64,000 nt of DNA from Dermatophilaceae bacterium (GTDB lineage Bacteria; Actinomycetota; Actinomycetes; Actinomycetales; Dermatophilaceae), in contig JACMPC010000057.1 in the NCBI GenBank assembly GCA_014377705.1, positions 1-64,000 of the forward strand, read 5' to 3'. The notes under the pieces are model-generated. The model had not been told where the DNA came from. It made no database searches and was given only the letters and a program-made list of their open reading frames with translations. The position numbers and the translations under genes are program-made. Below, piece after piece: positions 57,205 through 64,000 of the stretch. Position 1 is the first letter of the stretch, and the number at the start of each line of letters is the position of its first letter.

Positions 57205-57268
57205 GTCGACTTCCCTGGGTTCTTGTTGGGGTGGGCGATGAACTGATATCACCCGAGACTTCTCCCAT

Positions 57269-57287
57269 TGAACGCTTACCCGGTTCA
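57269..57287 (-). promoter_or_regulatory. candidate LacI operator before the binding-protein gene
   Basis: Inverted arms TGAAC/GTTCA; on the minus strand TGAACCGGGTAAGCGTTCA. The core CTGAACCGGGYAAGCG recurs before lacI (15 of 16 bases identical). Confidence 0.65.
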
Positions 57288-57352
57288 GTTGTCACCCCAC
57301 GTTACCGAACTGGTACGAAGCCTTGAGGTTCCAATCCCCGCCGCCCCGATTC

Positions 57353-57385
57353 GTCCGGGTAGTCCGGGTAGTCCGGGTAGTCCGC
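57353..57385. repeat. 9-bp tandem repeat downstream of lacI
   Basis: Three perfect copies of GTCCGGGTA and a partial fourth, between the lacI stop and the operator of the binding-protein gene. Confidence 0.92.
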
Positions 57386-57415
57386 GGTTCCTGCTGGCCC
57401 GACCCGCCCGGCCCC

Positions 57416-58459
57416 TTACGCCGGCGGTGCCGTCGTCTCGCGCACGTTGAGAGTCGAGGCGGGAAGCTGCATCCTTCCGCGGTTACGACCGTCGACCAGG
57501 TCGAGGAGCATCGAGGCCGCCAGCGCCCCGTAGGCCGGAGTATCCCGCCACAGCGCAGTCACGGCCGGGTGGACGAGTGTGGTCAGATAGGAGTCGTCCC
57601 AGCTCACCACGGACAACTGAGCCGGCACCGGCACGCCCAGCGCCGAGGCCACCCCCAGCCCTGCCAGTGCCATCACATCACTGGCGTACACGATCGCAGT
57701 GGGTGGCCCCGGCTGGTCGAGCAACCGCCTTGTCACGTCGGCGGCCTGGGACCCGGTGTACTCCGCTTCATGCGTCTCTACGACGACGCCCAGGGTCTTG
57801 GCAGCGCGACGGACGCCACGTCGACGCGTCCGCTCGTGCACGAAGCGCGGCGGACCGCTGACGTGCGCAATCCGCCCGTGCCCCAACGAGACCAGGTACT
57901 CCATGACCTTCGTGGCATCCGCCCCCTGGTCCGTCCACAGGCAGGGAAGGCTGCTGCCCTTGATCGGGCCTCCGCACAGCACCGCGGGCAGGCCGAGCCG
58001 TTCCACCGCACTCAGTCTCAGGTCCTGATGCCGCTCGTCGACGAGGATGACGCCATCGACCCGCCGCTCCCCCCACCACCGCTCGTAGGTGTTGATCTCC
58101 GCCTCCGGATGCTCGCCGATGACTCGCAGAAGCAGGCTCGAACCTCGCTCGGTCAGAACCTTCTCGACCCCCGAGAGGAAGTGGATGAAAAAGGTCTCGA
58201 TGGTCAGCAGGTCGGATGGCCTGGAGAGCACCAGCCCGACCACGCCCGTCTCCGCGCCGGACAGCGCACGCGCGCTGCTGCTCGCGTACCAGCCCAGCTC
58301 CTTCGCCAGTGCGAGCACCCGCATGCGCGTCTCCGAGCTCACCCCCGGCTGCCCGTTGAGCGCGTAGGAGACGGCTGCCTTGGAGATGCCCAGCCGTTTG
58401 GCCACGTCCCCCATGGTTGCCCGGGGTATCGGTCCCACCCCGGAGGACACCTTCACCAT
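57416..58459 (-). CDS. LacI-family repressor of the glycoside operon
   Basis: A 347-aa regulator. Helix-turn-helix at residues ~15-38 (TMGDVAKRLGISKAAVSYALNG), hinge helix ALSGAETGVVGLV, then a periplasmic-binding-like effector domain with DGVILVDERH, HVSGPPRFV, AIVYASDVMALAGL and SVVSWDDSYLTTL. ATG 58459 follows GGAGGGGGTC; the frame to 58489 is not needed. It should repress the downstream binding protein, permease and glycosidase genes until an imported sugar binds. Similar motifs at 57269-57287 and 58532-58550 suggest repression of the operon and of itself. Confidence 0.93.
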   Translation of the reverse strand: MVKVSSGVGPIPRATMGDVAKRLGISKAAVSYALNGQPGVSSETRMRVLALAKELGWYASSSARALSGAETGVVGLVLSRPSDLLTIETFFIHFLSGVEKVLTERGSSLLLRVIGEHPEAEINTYERWWGERRVDGVILVDERHQDLRLSAVERLGLPAVLCGGPIKGSSLPCLWTDQGADATKVMEYLVSLGHGRIAHVSGPPRFVHERTRRRGVRRAAKTLGVVVETHEAEYTGSQAADVTRRLLDQPGPPTAIVYASDVMALAGLGVASALGVPVPAQLSVVSWDDSYLTTLVHPAVTALWRDTPAYGALAASMLLDLVDGRNRGRMQLPASTLNVRETTAPPA

Positions 58460-58531
58460 CACGACCCCCTCCCTGCTCGTCGCTGGCACTGTCAGGACGC
58501 CGCTGGTTCCGCACGGCCATGCCTATTCTAC

Positions 58532-58550
58532 TGAACCGGGCAAGCGCAGG
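58532..58550. promoter_or_regulatory. candidate LacI operator before lacI
   Basis: On the plus strand CTGAACCGGGCAAGCG (58531-58546), one base different from the motif before the binding-protein gene, 72 bases before the lacI start. Suggests autoregulation. Confidence 0.6.
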
Positions 58551-58687
58551 GACATCGAATCCCGTTAGCCGTGCGGGGTTTCACCTGCCGCCATGGCCTT
58601 GTGTCGTGAACCTTCTGTTGGGTATACCTAAGCATTCATGGTCAGTGGCGACCGCCGACTGGCCTCATGCCATCAGGGGAGTGCGAC

Positions 58688-59143
58688 ATGCAGGACGTGA
58701 GCCAGCCGGCGGTGCAGGGCGCTATCCGGCTGATCTTTGAGCACGACGCAGACGGGGTGCGCCTGGTCCTTCAACAGGCGGTGAACCTGGCGGTCACCGG
58801 CTTCGACGTCCACCCCGACGTCCGACCCGGACACTACGTGGAGATCCGGGACGCAGCCGGAACCGCGCTGACCCGGGTTCCCGTCCACACGGCCTTCACC
58901 GGCAGCACCGAGGTCTTCCCCGAAGACCACGGCGAGCCCATCACGCGGGTCGACGCCTCGGGCCAGCCGGGGGCGTTCACCGTCGTGGTGCCCGCTCCCG
59001 AAGCGGCAGCCCAGATCGCGGTGGTGCGCATCGCACCGGCGGCCCCGAGCGCCCCGAAGCCGGGGGCCGAGATGCGCAGTCCCGCTCCGGCCGAGCCGGA
59101 GGTCACGGACCTCGCCAGCTTCCCGATCGAACGAGCGAAGTGA
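58688..59143 (+). CDS. hypothetical beta-rich protein coupled to M64 protease
   Basis: A 151-aa protein (ATG 58688, GGGGAG upstream). It starts VQGAIRLIFEHDADGVRLVLQ, continues VNLAVTGFDVHPDVRPGHYVEI and ends in an Ala/Pro-rich tail (APAAPSAPKPGAEMRSPAP). Alternating hydrophobic residues suggest one beta-sandwich domain. No signal peptide. It ends 10 bases before the metalloprotease gene and so is surely co-expressed; a chaperone, inhibitor or substrate-recognition role is possible but unproven. Confidence 0.7.
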   Translation: MQDVSQPAVQGAIRLIFEHDADGVRLVLQQAVNLAVTGFDVHPDVRPGHYVEIRDAAGTALTRVPVHTAFTGSTEVFPEDHGEPITRVDASGQPGAFTVVVPAPEAAAQIAVVRIAPAAPSAPKPGAEMRSPAPAEPEVTDLASFPIERAK

Positions 59144-59153
59144 GGACCCGGCG

Positions 59154-61061
59154 ATGACCACTGCAGACGGTTCCGTCATCGGGACGACCCAGATCTTCGG
59201 GTCCGCCCCAGCCAACCGTGCCTTCAACGTGGTGCTCTTGGCTGAAGGCTTCACCGCCGCTCAGCAGGCTGCCTTCGACACCGCCTGCGCAACCTTCCTG
59301 ACCGCCTTCCGCACCACCCCGCCCTACGACGAGCTCTCCCCCGCCATCAACGTCTTCAGGGTCAACGTCAGCTCAACGGACTCCGGCGCCGACGACCCGA
59401 CCTCGGCCGGAGGGACCGGCGCGACTGCACGAACCTATTTCGATGCGTCCTTCGGCGGCAACGGGATCCGGCGGCTGCTGATCTGCAACAACACCACAGC
59501 CCTGACGGTGGCCGCCGCCCAGGTGCCGCAGTTCACTGTCGTCCTGGTGGTGGTCAACTCGGCGGTGTACGGCGGCAGCGGTGGATCCATCGGCACCTAC
59601 TCCCTGGCTGTTGGCGCGACCGAGATCGCGCTGCACGAGATGGGGCACACCGCCTATGGCCTGGCCGATGAGTACCCCTACTACGCCGGTGGAGCCGAAA
59701 CCGGTCACGACCACCACCCCGCGACCGAGCCGACGGAGCCCAACGTCACGATCAACTCGGCTCGGGCCACCCTGAAGTGGGGTTGGGCGGTCGCTTCCAC
59801 CACAGCCATCCCGACGATGAGCAACCCCGACTGCAGCACCGTGGACAGCCGTCCCAGCCCGGTCCCGGCCGGCACCGTCGGCCTGTTCGAGGGAGCGCAC
59901 TACTACCACTGCGGCGCCTACCGGCCCGAGTACGACTGCAAGATGCGCAACCTCAGCGTGCCGTTCTGCCACGTCTGCCGACAGGTCATCTGGAACCGCA
60001 TCGAGCCGCTGTCGACCCTGCCGGCCCGGGACCGCACCCCGATCAGCGTGGTGGCCCGGTACCCGGAGCACCTCGACGTGTTCGCCGTCGCCGCCAACGG
60101 GCGCACCATGTCGGACTGGTGGGACCGCAGCAGCGGTTGGGCCGGCTGGTTCCAGGTCTCCGGCGGCATCGCCTCGCCCGGCGGGCACGGATCACCGGTC
60201 ACCTCGATCGCGCGATACTCCGGGCACCTGGACCTGTTCGTCGTCGGCACCGACAACCGCATCTACAGCTGCTGGTGGGACGTCTCGGGCGGCTGGTCGA
60301 GCTGGTTCGCCCTGGGTGGTCTCATCGCCGCCACGGGCTCAACGGTCAACGTGGTGGCTCGCTACACCGACCACCTGGACCTGTTCACCACGGCCTCCGA
60401 CGGCAAGATCATGTCGACCTGGTGGGACGCCCGCTCGGGCTGGGCCGGCTGGTTCCAGGTCTCCGGCGGCGTCGCTGCGGCCGGGGCCACGGTGACCGCG
60501 ATCGCGCGATATCCGTTCCATCTCGACCTATTCACCGTTGGCACCGACAACCGGATCTACAGCTGCTGGTGGGATGACCGTTCGGGCTGGTCGGGCTGGT
60601 TCCAGCTGGGGGGCCTGGTCGCCCGGCCGGACTCCACCGTCACCGTCCTCGCCCGCTACCCCGACCACCTGGACCTGTTCACCACGGCCTCCGACGGCAA
60701 GATCATGTCGACCTGGTGGGACGCCCGCTCGGGCTGGGCGGGCTGGTTCCAGGTCTCCGGCGGCGTCGCATCCCCCGGATCGCCGGTGACCGCGATCTCG
60801 CGCTACTCCAACCATCTCGACCTGTTTGTCGTAGGCACCGACAACCGTATCTACAGCACCTGGTGGCACGACACGACCGGGTGGGCCGGCTGGTTCAACG
60901 TCTCGGGCGGCATAGCCAAACCGGGCAGCGAGGTGGCCGCGATCTCGCGGGTCACCGAGCACATCGACGTGTTCGTGGTCGGCTCCGACGGCATCGTCTA
61001 CAGCACCTGGTGGGACGGCTCCGGCGGCTGGGCCGGCTGGTTCCAGCTCGGCATCACCTGA
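59154..61061 (+). CDS. M64 metalloprotease fused to seven-bladed lectin-like propeller
   Basis: A 635-aa protein. Residues 1-285 are an IgA-protease-like M64 domain: FNVVLLAEGFT, then zinc motif HEMGHTAYGLADEY (161-174) with two His and the catalytic Glu, and Cys pairs in FCHVCRQ. Residues 290-635 are seven repeats of about 49 aa, each R-x-HLD-x-F, DG/DN, WWD, GW-x-GWF and GG. That is the pattern of PLL-type sugar-binding propellers. Blades alternate in type. No signal peptide, though both domains usually work outside the cell. Start ATG 59154. Function unknown; glycan-guided proteolysis is suggested by the domains. Confidence 0.9.
   Translation: MTTADGSVIGTTQIFGSAPANRAFNVVLLAEGFTAAQQAAFDTACATFLTAFRTTPPYDELSPAINVFRVNVSSTDSGADDPTSAGGTGATARTYFDASFGGNGIRRLLICNNTTALTVAAAQVPQFTVVLVVVNSAVYGGSGGSIGTYSLAVGATEIALHEMGHTAYGLADEYPYYAGGAETGHDHHPATEPTEPNVTINSARATLKWGWAVASTTAIPTMSNPDCSTVDSRPSPVPAGTVGLFEGAHYYHCGAYRPEYDCKMRNLSVPFCHVCRQVIWNRIEPLSTLPARDRTPISVVARYPEHLDVFAVAANGRTMSDWWDRSSGWAGWFQVSGGIASPGGHGSPVTSIARYSGHLDLFVVGTDNRIYSCWWDVSGGWSSWFALGGLIAATGSTVNVVARYTDHLDLFTTASDGKIMSTWWDARSGWAGWFQVSGGVAAAGATVTAIARYPFHLDLFTVGTDNRIYSCWWDDRSGWSGWFQLGGLVARPDSTVTVLARYPDHLDLFTTASDGKIMSTWWDARSGWAGWFQVSGGVASPGSPVTAISRYSNHLDLFVVGTDNRIYSTWWHDTTGWAGWFNVSGGIAKPGSEVAAISRVTEHIDVFVVGSDGIVYSTWWDGSGGWAGWFQLGIT
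60367..60769 (+). repeat. 109-bp direct repeat in the propeller (two copies, 294 bp apart)
   Basis: Bases 60367-60475 and 60661-60769 differ at one position only. The spacing equals two blades of 49 codons, indicating a recent two-blade duplication or gene conversion. Confidence 0.85.
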
Positions 61062-61102
61062 GAGCAGGACCCGTCCATCAGCAGTGCCGCAGAAAGCGAC
61101 GC

Positions 61103-61136
61103 ACCCGCGAGTCAGCGTCCCCGCTGACCCGCGGGT
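61103..61136. terminator. bidirectional hairpin between convergent genes
   Basis: ACCCGCGAGTCAGC (61103-61116) pairs with GCTGACCCGCGGGT (61123-61136), 14 positions with one mismatch, between the M64 gene and the acyl-CoA synthetase gene. Confidence 0.75.
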
Positions 61137-61160
61137 TCGTCGCGCCTTGCCGACCAGGAC

Positions 61161-62795
61161 TCAGCCCTGCACGCGACTGCTGTGACCCGCCCACTCGGCT
61201 TCGCGCAGCTCGACCTTGCGGATCTTTCCGGTCGCGGTCTTGGGCAGCGACTCGACGATCTCAACCTGGTCAGGCGCCTTGTAGTGGGCGATCTGGGTCC
61301 GGACGTGCGCGATGATCTGCGCCGCGGTCGGGGGGGTCTCGCCGGCCCGGACCACGACGAAGGCCTTCGGGCGCTCACCCCACTTCTCGTCCGGGTGGCT
61401 GACCACCGCGACCTCGAGCACCCCGGGGTAGGAGTCGATCGCGGCCTCGACCTCGATCGTCGAGATGTTCTCACCACCGGAGATGATGATGTCCTTGGCG
61501 CGGTCCCGCAGCTCCAGGTAGCCGTCCGGGTGCCAGACCCCGAGGTCACCGGAGTGGAACCAGCCACCGCGGAAGGCGTCAGCGGTGCCCTCGGGATCCT
61601 CGAAGTATCCCTTCATGACGTTGTTGCCGCGCATCACGACCTCGCCCATCGTCTCCGCGTCACGCGGCACGTCCTGCATGTGCTCGTCGACCACGCGGAT
61701 GCCGTCCGTGACGATCATGCCGACACCCTGGCGGGCCATCAGCCGGCTGCGCTCCCTGATGTCGAGGGCATCCCAGCCGACCTGCACCTCGCAGACGGTG
61801 TACGGCCCGTAGGTCTCGGTCAGGCCGTAGACATGCACGAGCTTGGCGCCGATCCCGGTCATCGTCGAGATCACCGTCGGGCTGGGTGGGGCTCCGGCCA
61901 CCGTGACCACGATCTCGCGGTCCAGGGTGTGCACCCGCGACGAGCTGGCGATGGACACCAGCACCGTTGGCGAGCCGTTCAGGTGGGTCACGCCCTCCTT
62001 GTCGAACAGGTCCCAGATCACGTCGGCGTCCACGGCCCGCAGGCAGACGTGGGTCCCGCCGATGGCTGTGATCGCCCAGGCCGTGCACCAGCCGTTGCAG
62101 TGGAACATGGGCAGCGTCCACAGGTAGCGGGTCCGCCCCGTGTGCTGGGAGTGGATGATCTCCGAGAGTGAGTTCAGGAAGGCGCCGCGGTGGTGATACA
62201 TCACGCCCTTGGGCCGGCCGGTGGTTCCCGAGGTGTAGTTGATCGAGATCGTCGAGCGTTCGTCCTCCACCGTCCAGGGCAGCGACTCATCGTTACCCAT
62301 CGCCAGCAGCTGGTCATAGCTGAAGCCGGGGACCGTGGGAGATGGCTGCACGCCACCGGCGGGGTCGGTGACCGTGACCACATGCCGCAGCTCGGGCAGA
62401 TCCCCCAGGCCCGAGTCGACAAGGTCGTGCAGCGCTGCGTCCACGACCAGCACCGTGGCGCCGGAGTGCTCAAGGATGTACTTGACCTCCGGCGGCGCCA
62501 GCCGCGTGTTGATCGCCACCAGGACTCCCCCGGCCAGCGGGACGGCGAAGTTGGCAACCAGCATCTCGGGGATGTTCGGCATCAGGTAGGCCACGCGGTC
62601 ACCGGGGGTGACGCCGCAGGCCCGCAGCGCGTGCGCGACCCGGGTCACCTCGGCGGACAGCTGCGTGTAGGTCATCCGTCGCTCGCCGTAGACCACCGCT
62701 TCCCGATCAGGGAACACCTCCGCGGAGCGGCCCAGGAAGGCCAGCGGGGTCAGAGGCGTGGACCAGACATCGGGGCTGGCGGTCGTCGCGGTCAT
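61161..62795 (-). CDS. acyl-CoA synthetase (AMP-binding, medium/long-chain type)
   Basis: A 544-aa ANL enzyme. P-loop INYTSGTTGRPKGVMYHH, YGLTETYGP, GWFHSGD, DRAKDIIISGGENISTIEVE and catalytic Lys in PKTATGKIRKVEL. The wording (MFHCNGW, GGTHVCLRAVD) matches the fatty acyl/aryl-CoA synthetases near FadD35 and the DMSP acyl-CoA ligase DmdB. Substrate unknown. ATG 62795; a 15-bp repeat lies just upstream. Confidence 0.92.
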   Translation of the reverse strand: MTATTASPDVWSTPLTPLAFLGRSAEVFPDREAVVYGERRMTYTQLSAEVTRVAHALRACGVTPGDRVAYLMPNIPEMLVANFAVPLAGGVLVAINTRLAPPEVKYILEHSGATVLVVDAALHDLVDSGLGDLPELRHVVTVTDPAGGVQPSPTVPGFSYDQLLAMGNDESLPWTVEDERSTISINYTSGTTGRPKGVMYHHRGAFLNSLSEIIHSQHTGRTRYLWTLPMFHCNGWCTAWAITAIGGTHVCLRAVDADVIWDLFDKEGVTHLNGSPTVLVSIASSSRVHTLDREIVVTVAGAPPSPTVISTMTGIGAKLVHVYGLTETYGPYTVCEVQVGWDALDIRERSRLMARQGVGMIVTDGIRVVDEHMQDVPRDAETMGEVVMRGNNVMKGYFEDPEGTADAFRGGWFHSGDLGVWHPDGYLELRDRAKDIIISGGENISTIEVEAAIDSYPGVLEVAVVSHPDEKWGERPKAFVVVRAGETPPTAAQIIAHVRTQIAHYKAPDQVEIVESLPKTATGKIRKVELREAEWAGHSSRVQG

Positions 62796-62823
62796 GAGTC
62801 CTCCGTGTACAGGCGCGCCTCGG

Positions 62824-62853
62824 GCGCATGGGGTGATGGCGCATGGGGTGATG
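62824..62853. repeat. 15-bp tandem repeat, two copies
   Basis: Two perfect copies of GCGCATGGGGTGATG in the leader of the acyl-CoA synthetase gene. Confidence 0.85.
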
Positions 62854-62948
62854 AGGCAGTCTTACCCCAGTTTGCAGTGGGTTGCAGGGCGGAACGAACC
62901 CACGCGAGCCAGGCGGTCATATCTGCCGTTCGGCGGGTTGCCACAGCC

Positions 62949-63248
62949 TCAGTCGGGTTCATTGACGATGGCGAAGTCGCAAAGCACGTAGGCTCCCGGC
63001 GAGCCACCGACCCACCGTGCCGCGTCGGGCACGGCCGGCAGCCGATTGACGGACATCTGCAGCGGTGGCTCGTCCGGCTGGTACGTCGTGCCCGCCGGGT
63101 AGTCCCTGCCGGAGGTCCGGCTCATCTCGGTATGGCAGCCCATCACCGCACGGACCACCCTGGACTCACCGGTGATCTCCAGCACCCGCCCGCCGAGGTC
63201 GAGGTTCACCACCTGGCCGGGCCACCGGTGGAAGCCAGTCTCACGCAC
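62949..63248 (-). pseudogene. metallo-beta-lactamase-fold hydrolase, truncated and internally deleted
   Basis: The 99-aa frame joins WPGQVVNLDLGGRVLEI, a mid-domain beta strand, directly to VVRAVMGCHTEMSRTSGRDY and YQPDEPPLQMSV, the C-terminal part of an MBL-fold enzyme. The N-terminal half with H-x-H-x-D-H and the segment with the second metal residues are missing. Non-functional relic of a secreted or cytoplasmic hydrolase. Confidence 0.65.
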
Positions 63249-63323
63249 CGGGCAGAGGTCAGGGTCTCCCGTCTAACCGGTTGGGAGTCGGTGGACATCG
63301 CTCCATTCTCCAGGATCACCCGG

Positions 63324-63860
63324 GTGAGGACGATCGGGATTCTGGGCGGCATGAGCAGCGTTGCCAGCGCTGAGTACTACCGGCGAGTCAACGCCGGCGT
63401 CAACGCGCGCCTCGGTGGCCATTGCGCGGCGGAGGTGGTGCTCTACAGCGTGGACTTCGCCATGGTCGAAGCCTTTATCCGGCAGCAGCGGTGGGACCAG
63501 CCCGCGGAGTACCTCGCCGAGCGGGGGTGCCGGCTCGAACGTGCCGGCGCGGACTTCGTGATCCTGGCCACCAGCACGATACACAAGGTGGCCGGCCCTG
63601 TGCAGGAAGCCCTCGGCATCCCGCTGATCCACATCGTCGATCCGACCGCGGATGCGGCAACCGCTGACGGAGCGAGGACCCTGGGACTGCTGGGCACCGC
63701 GTCGGTCATGGAGGCTGACTTCTACCGTGGACGGTTCGTCGACCACGGGGTCGAGGTCTTGGTCCCGGCGGGTCAGGACCGCGCCCTGGTCCATCGTGCT
63801 GTGGCGATCAGCCTGGGACTGTATCCCTTGAACACAGAACGGGTTTCAGAGCTGGGCTGA
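63324..63860 (+). pseudogene. aspartate/glutamate racemase family protein, C-terminally truncated
   Basis: From GTG 63324: RTIGILGGMSSVASAEYYRR, VEAFIRQQRWDQPAEYLAE, DFVILATSTIHKVA and LGLLGTASVMEADFYRGRF are the N-terminal two thirds of a YgeA/RacX-type racemase. After ALVHRAV the sequence departs from the family and stops at residue 178, so the part with the catalytic Cys (G-C-T-E) is absent. Normal length is about 230. Amino acid racemisation is therefore unlikely. Confidence 0.7.
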
Positions 63861-63878
63861 TTCCTCGGGGCACGATCT

Positions 63879-63898
63879 GGACCAGCTCGCGCTGGTCC
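63879..63898 (+). terminator. hairpin after the racemase remnant
   Basis: Perfect 8-bp stem GGACCAGC (63879-63886) / GCTGGTCC (63891-63898) with a TCGC loop, 18 bases after the stop. Confidence 0.6.
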
Positions 63899-63942
63899 GA
63901 AAGAGCCGCCGGGCGTCGCCGGGCGCCGCCAAGAAACGGCTG

Positions 63943-63974
63943 CCGACCGCCTCCCCTTAGAACTCAGCGGTCGG
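63943..63974. terminator. inverted repeat at the end of the last gene
   Basis: CCGACCGC (63943-63950) and GCGGTCGG (63967-63974), overlapping the stop region of the partial minus-strand gene. Confidence 0.4.
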
Positions 63975-64000
63975 TCTGGATGAGGTAGCCCGCCCCGTTC
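63964..64000 (-). CDS. C-terminal end of a minus-strand gene (partial)
   Basis: The minus strand reads NGAGYLIQTDR and a TGA at 63966-63964, followed by an inverted repeat. Too short to identify; it runs off the window. Confidence 0.35.
   Translation of the reverse strand, partial: NGAGYLIQTDR

Overview
The window is high-GC DNA from an actinobacterium. A WhiB regulator, a DevR/DevS pair, a DUF6767 mini-protein and a PPi-type PEP carboxykinase close to the Propionibacterium enzyme all fit; a member of the Intrasporangiaceae/Dermatophilaceae is my best guess, by inference only. No rRNA, tRNA, CRISPR array, insertion sequence or phage module was recognised. The content is metabolic and regulatory, with an unusual density of broken genes and of short tandem repeats.

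Layout. 1-4.7 kb: a trpB remnant, a hypothetical gene and a glutamate-type ABC importer (gluABCD). 4.9-10.2 kb: a minus-strand hypoxia-type cluster running usp, devS (histidine kinase keeping the heme-ligand His), a CBS-BON protein, devR and an acetyl-CoA hydrolase/transferase, with a candidate DevR box upstream of usp. 10.6-16.9 kb: an alpha/beta hydrolase translationally coupled to a matrixin-like metalloprotease, facing an S41 protease and an amidohydrolase; none has a signal peptide. 17.1-24.6 kb: a tightly packed choline/glycine betaine operon (betB, ATPase, double permease, binding lipoprotein, betA). 24.7-36.9 kb: a hydrolase, fadD, a PAS-PAS-GGDEF-EAL protein, an OFA-type MFS carrier, small genes, WhiB, a GNAT enzyme and several pseudogenes.

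36.9-44.1 kb: a sugar ABC importer whose distal gene is an 80-aa membrane protein, then the 1128-aa PPi-type PEPCK. 44.3-49 kb: a fused gene remnant, an NADP-binding reductase, a PIG-L deacetylase, an internally deleted methyltransferase and a DUF2235 hydrolase that also has a candidate DevR box. 49.2-58.5 kb: a LacI-controlled glycoside operon (lacI, binding protein, two permeases, GH5-like, GH1, Gfo/Idh, methylglyoxal synthase) with stop-start overlaps; near-identical motifs before lacI and before the binding-protein gene look like the regulator's operators. 58.7-64 kb: a small beta-rich protein coupled to an M64 metalloprotease fused to a seven-bladed lectin-like propeller, an acyl-CoA synthetase, a deleted metallo-beta-lactamase, a truncated racemase and the end of one more gene.

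Three themes cross the window. (1) At least a dozen short tandem repeats (9-18 bp, a different unit at each site) sit in gene ends and intergenic gaps. (2) All three glutamate/sugar importers have a strong hairpin directly after the binding-protein stop codon. (3) Eight genes are broken by frameshift, stop or internal deletion, which suggests active gene decay or, less likely, assembly error.
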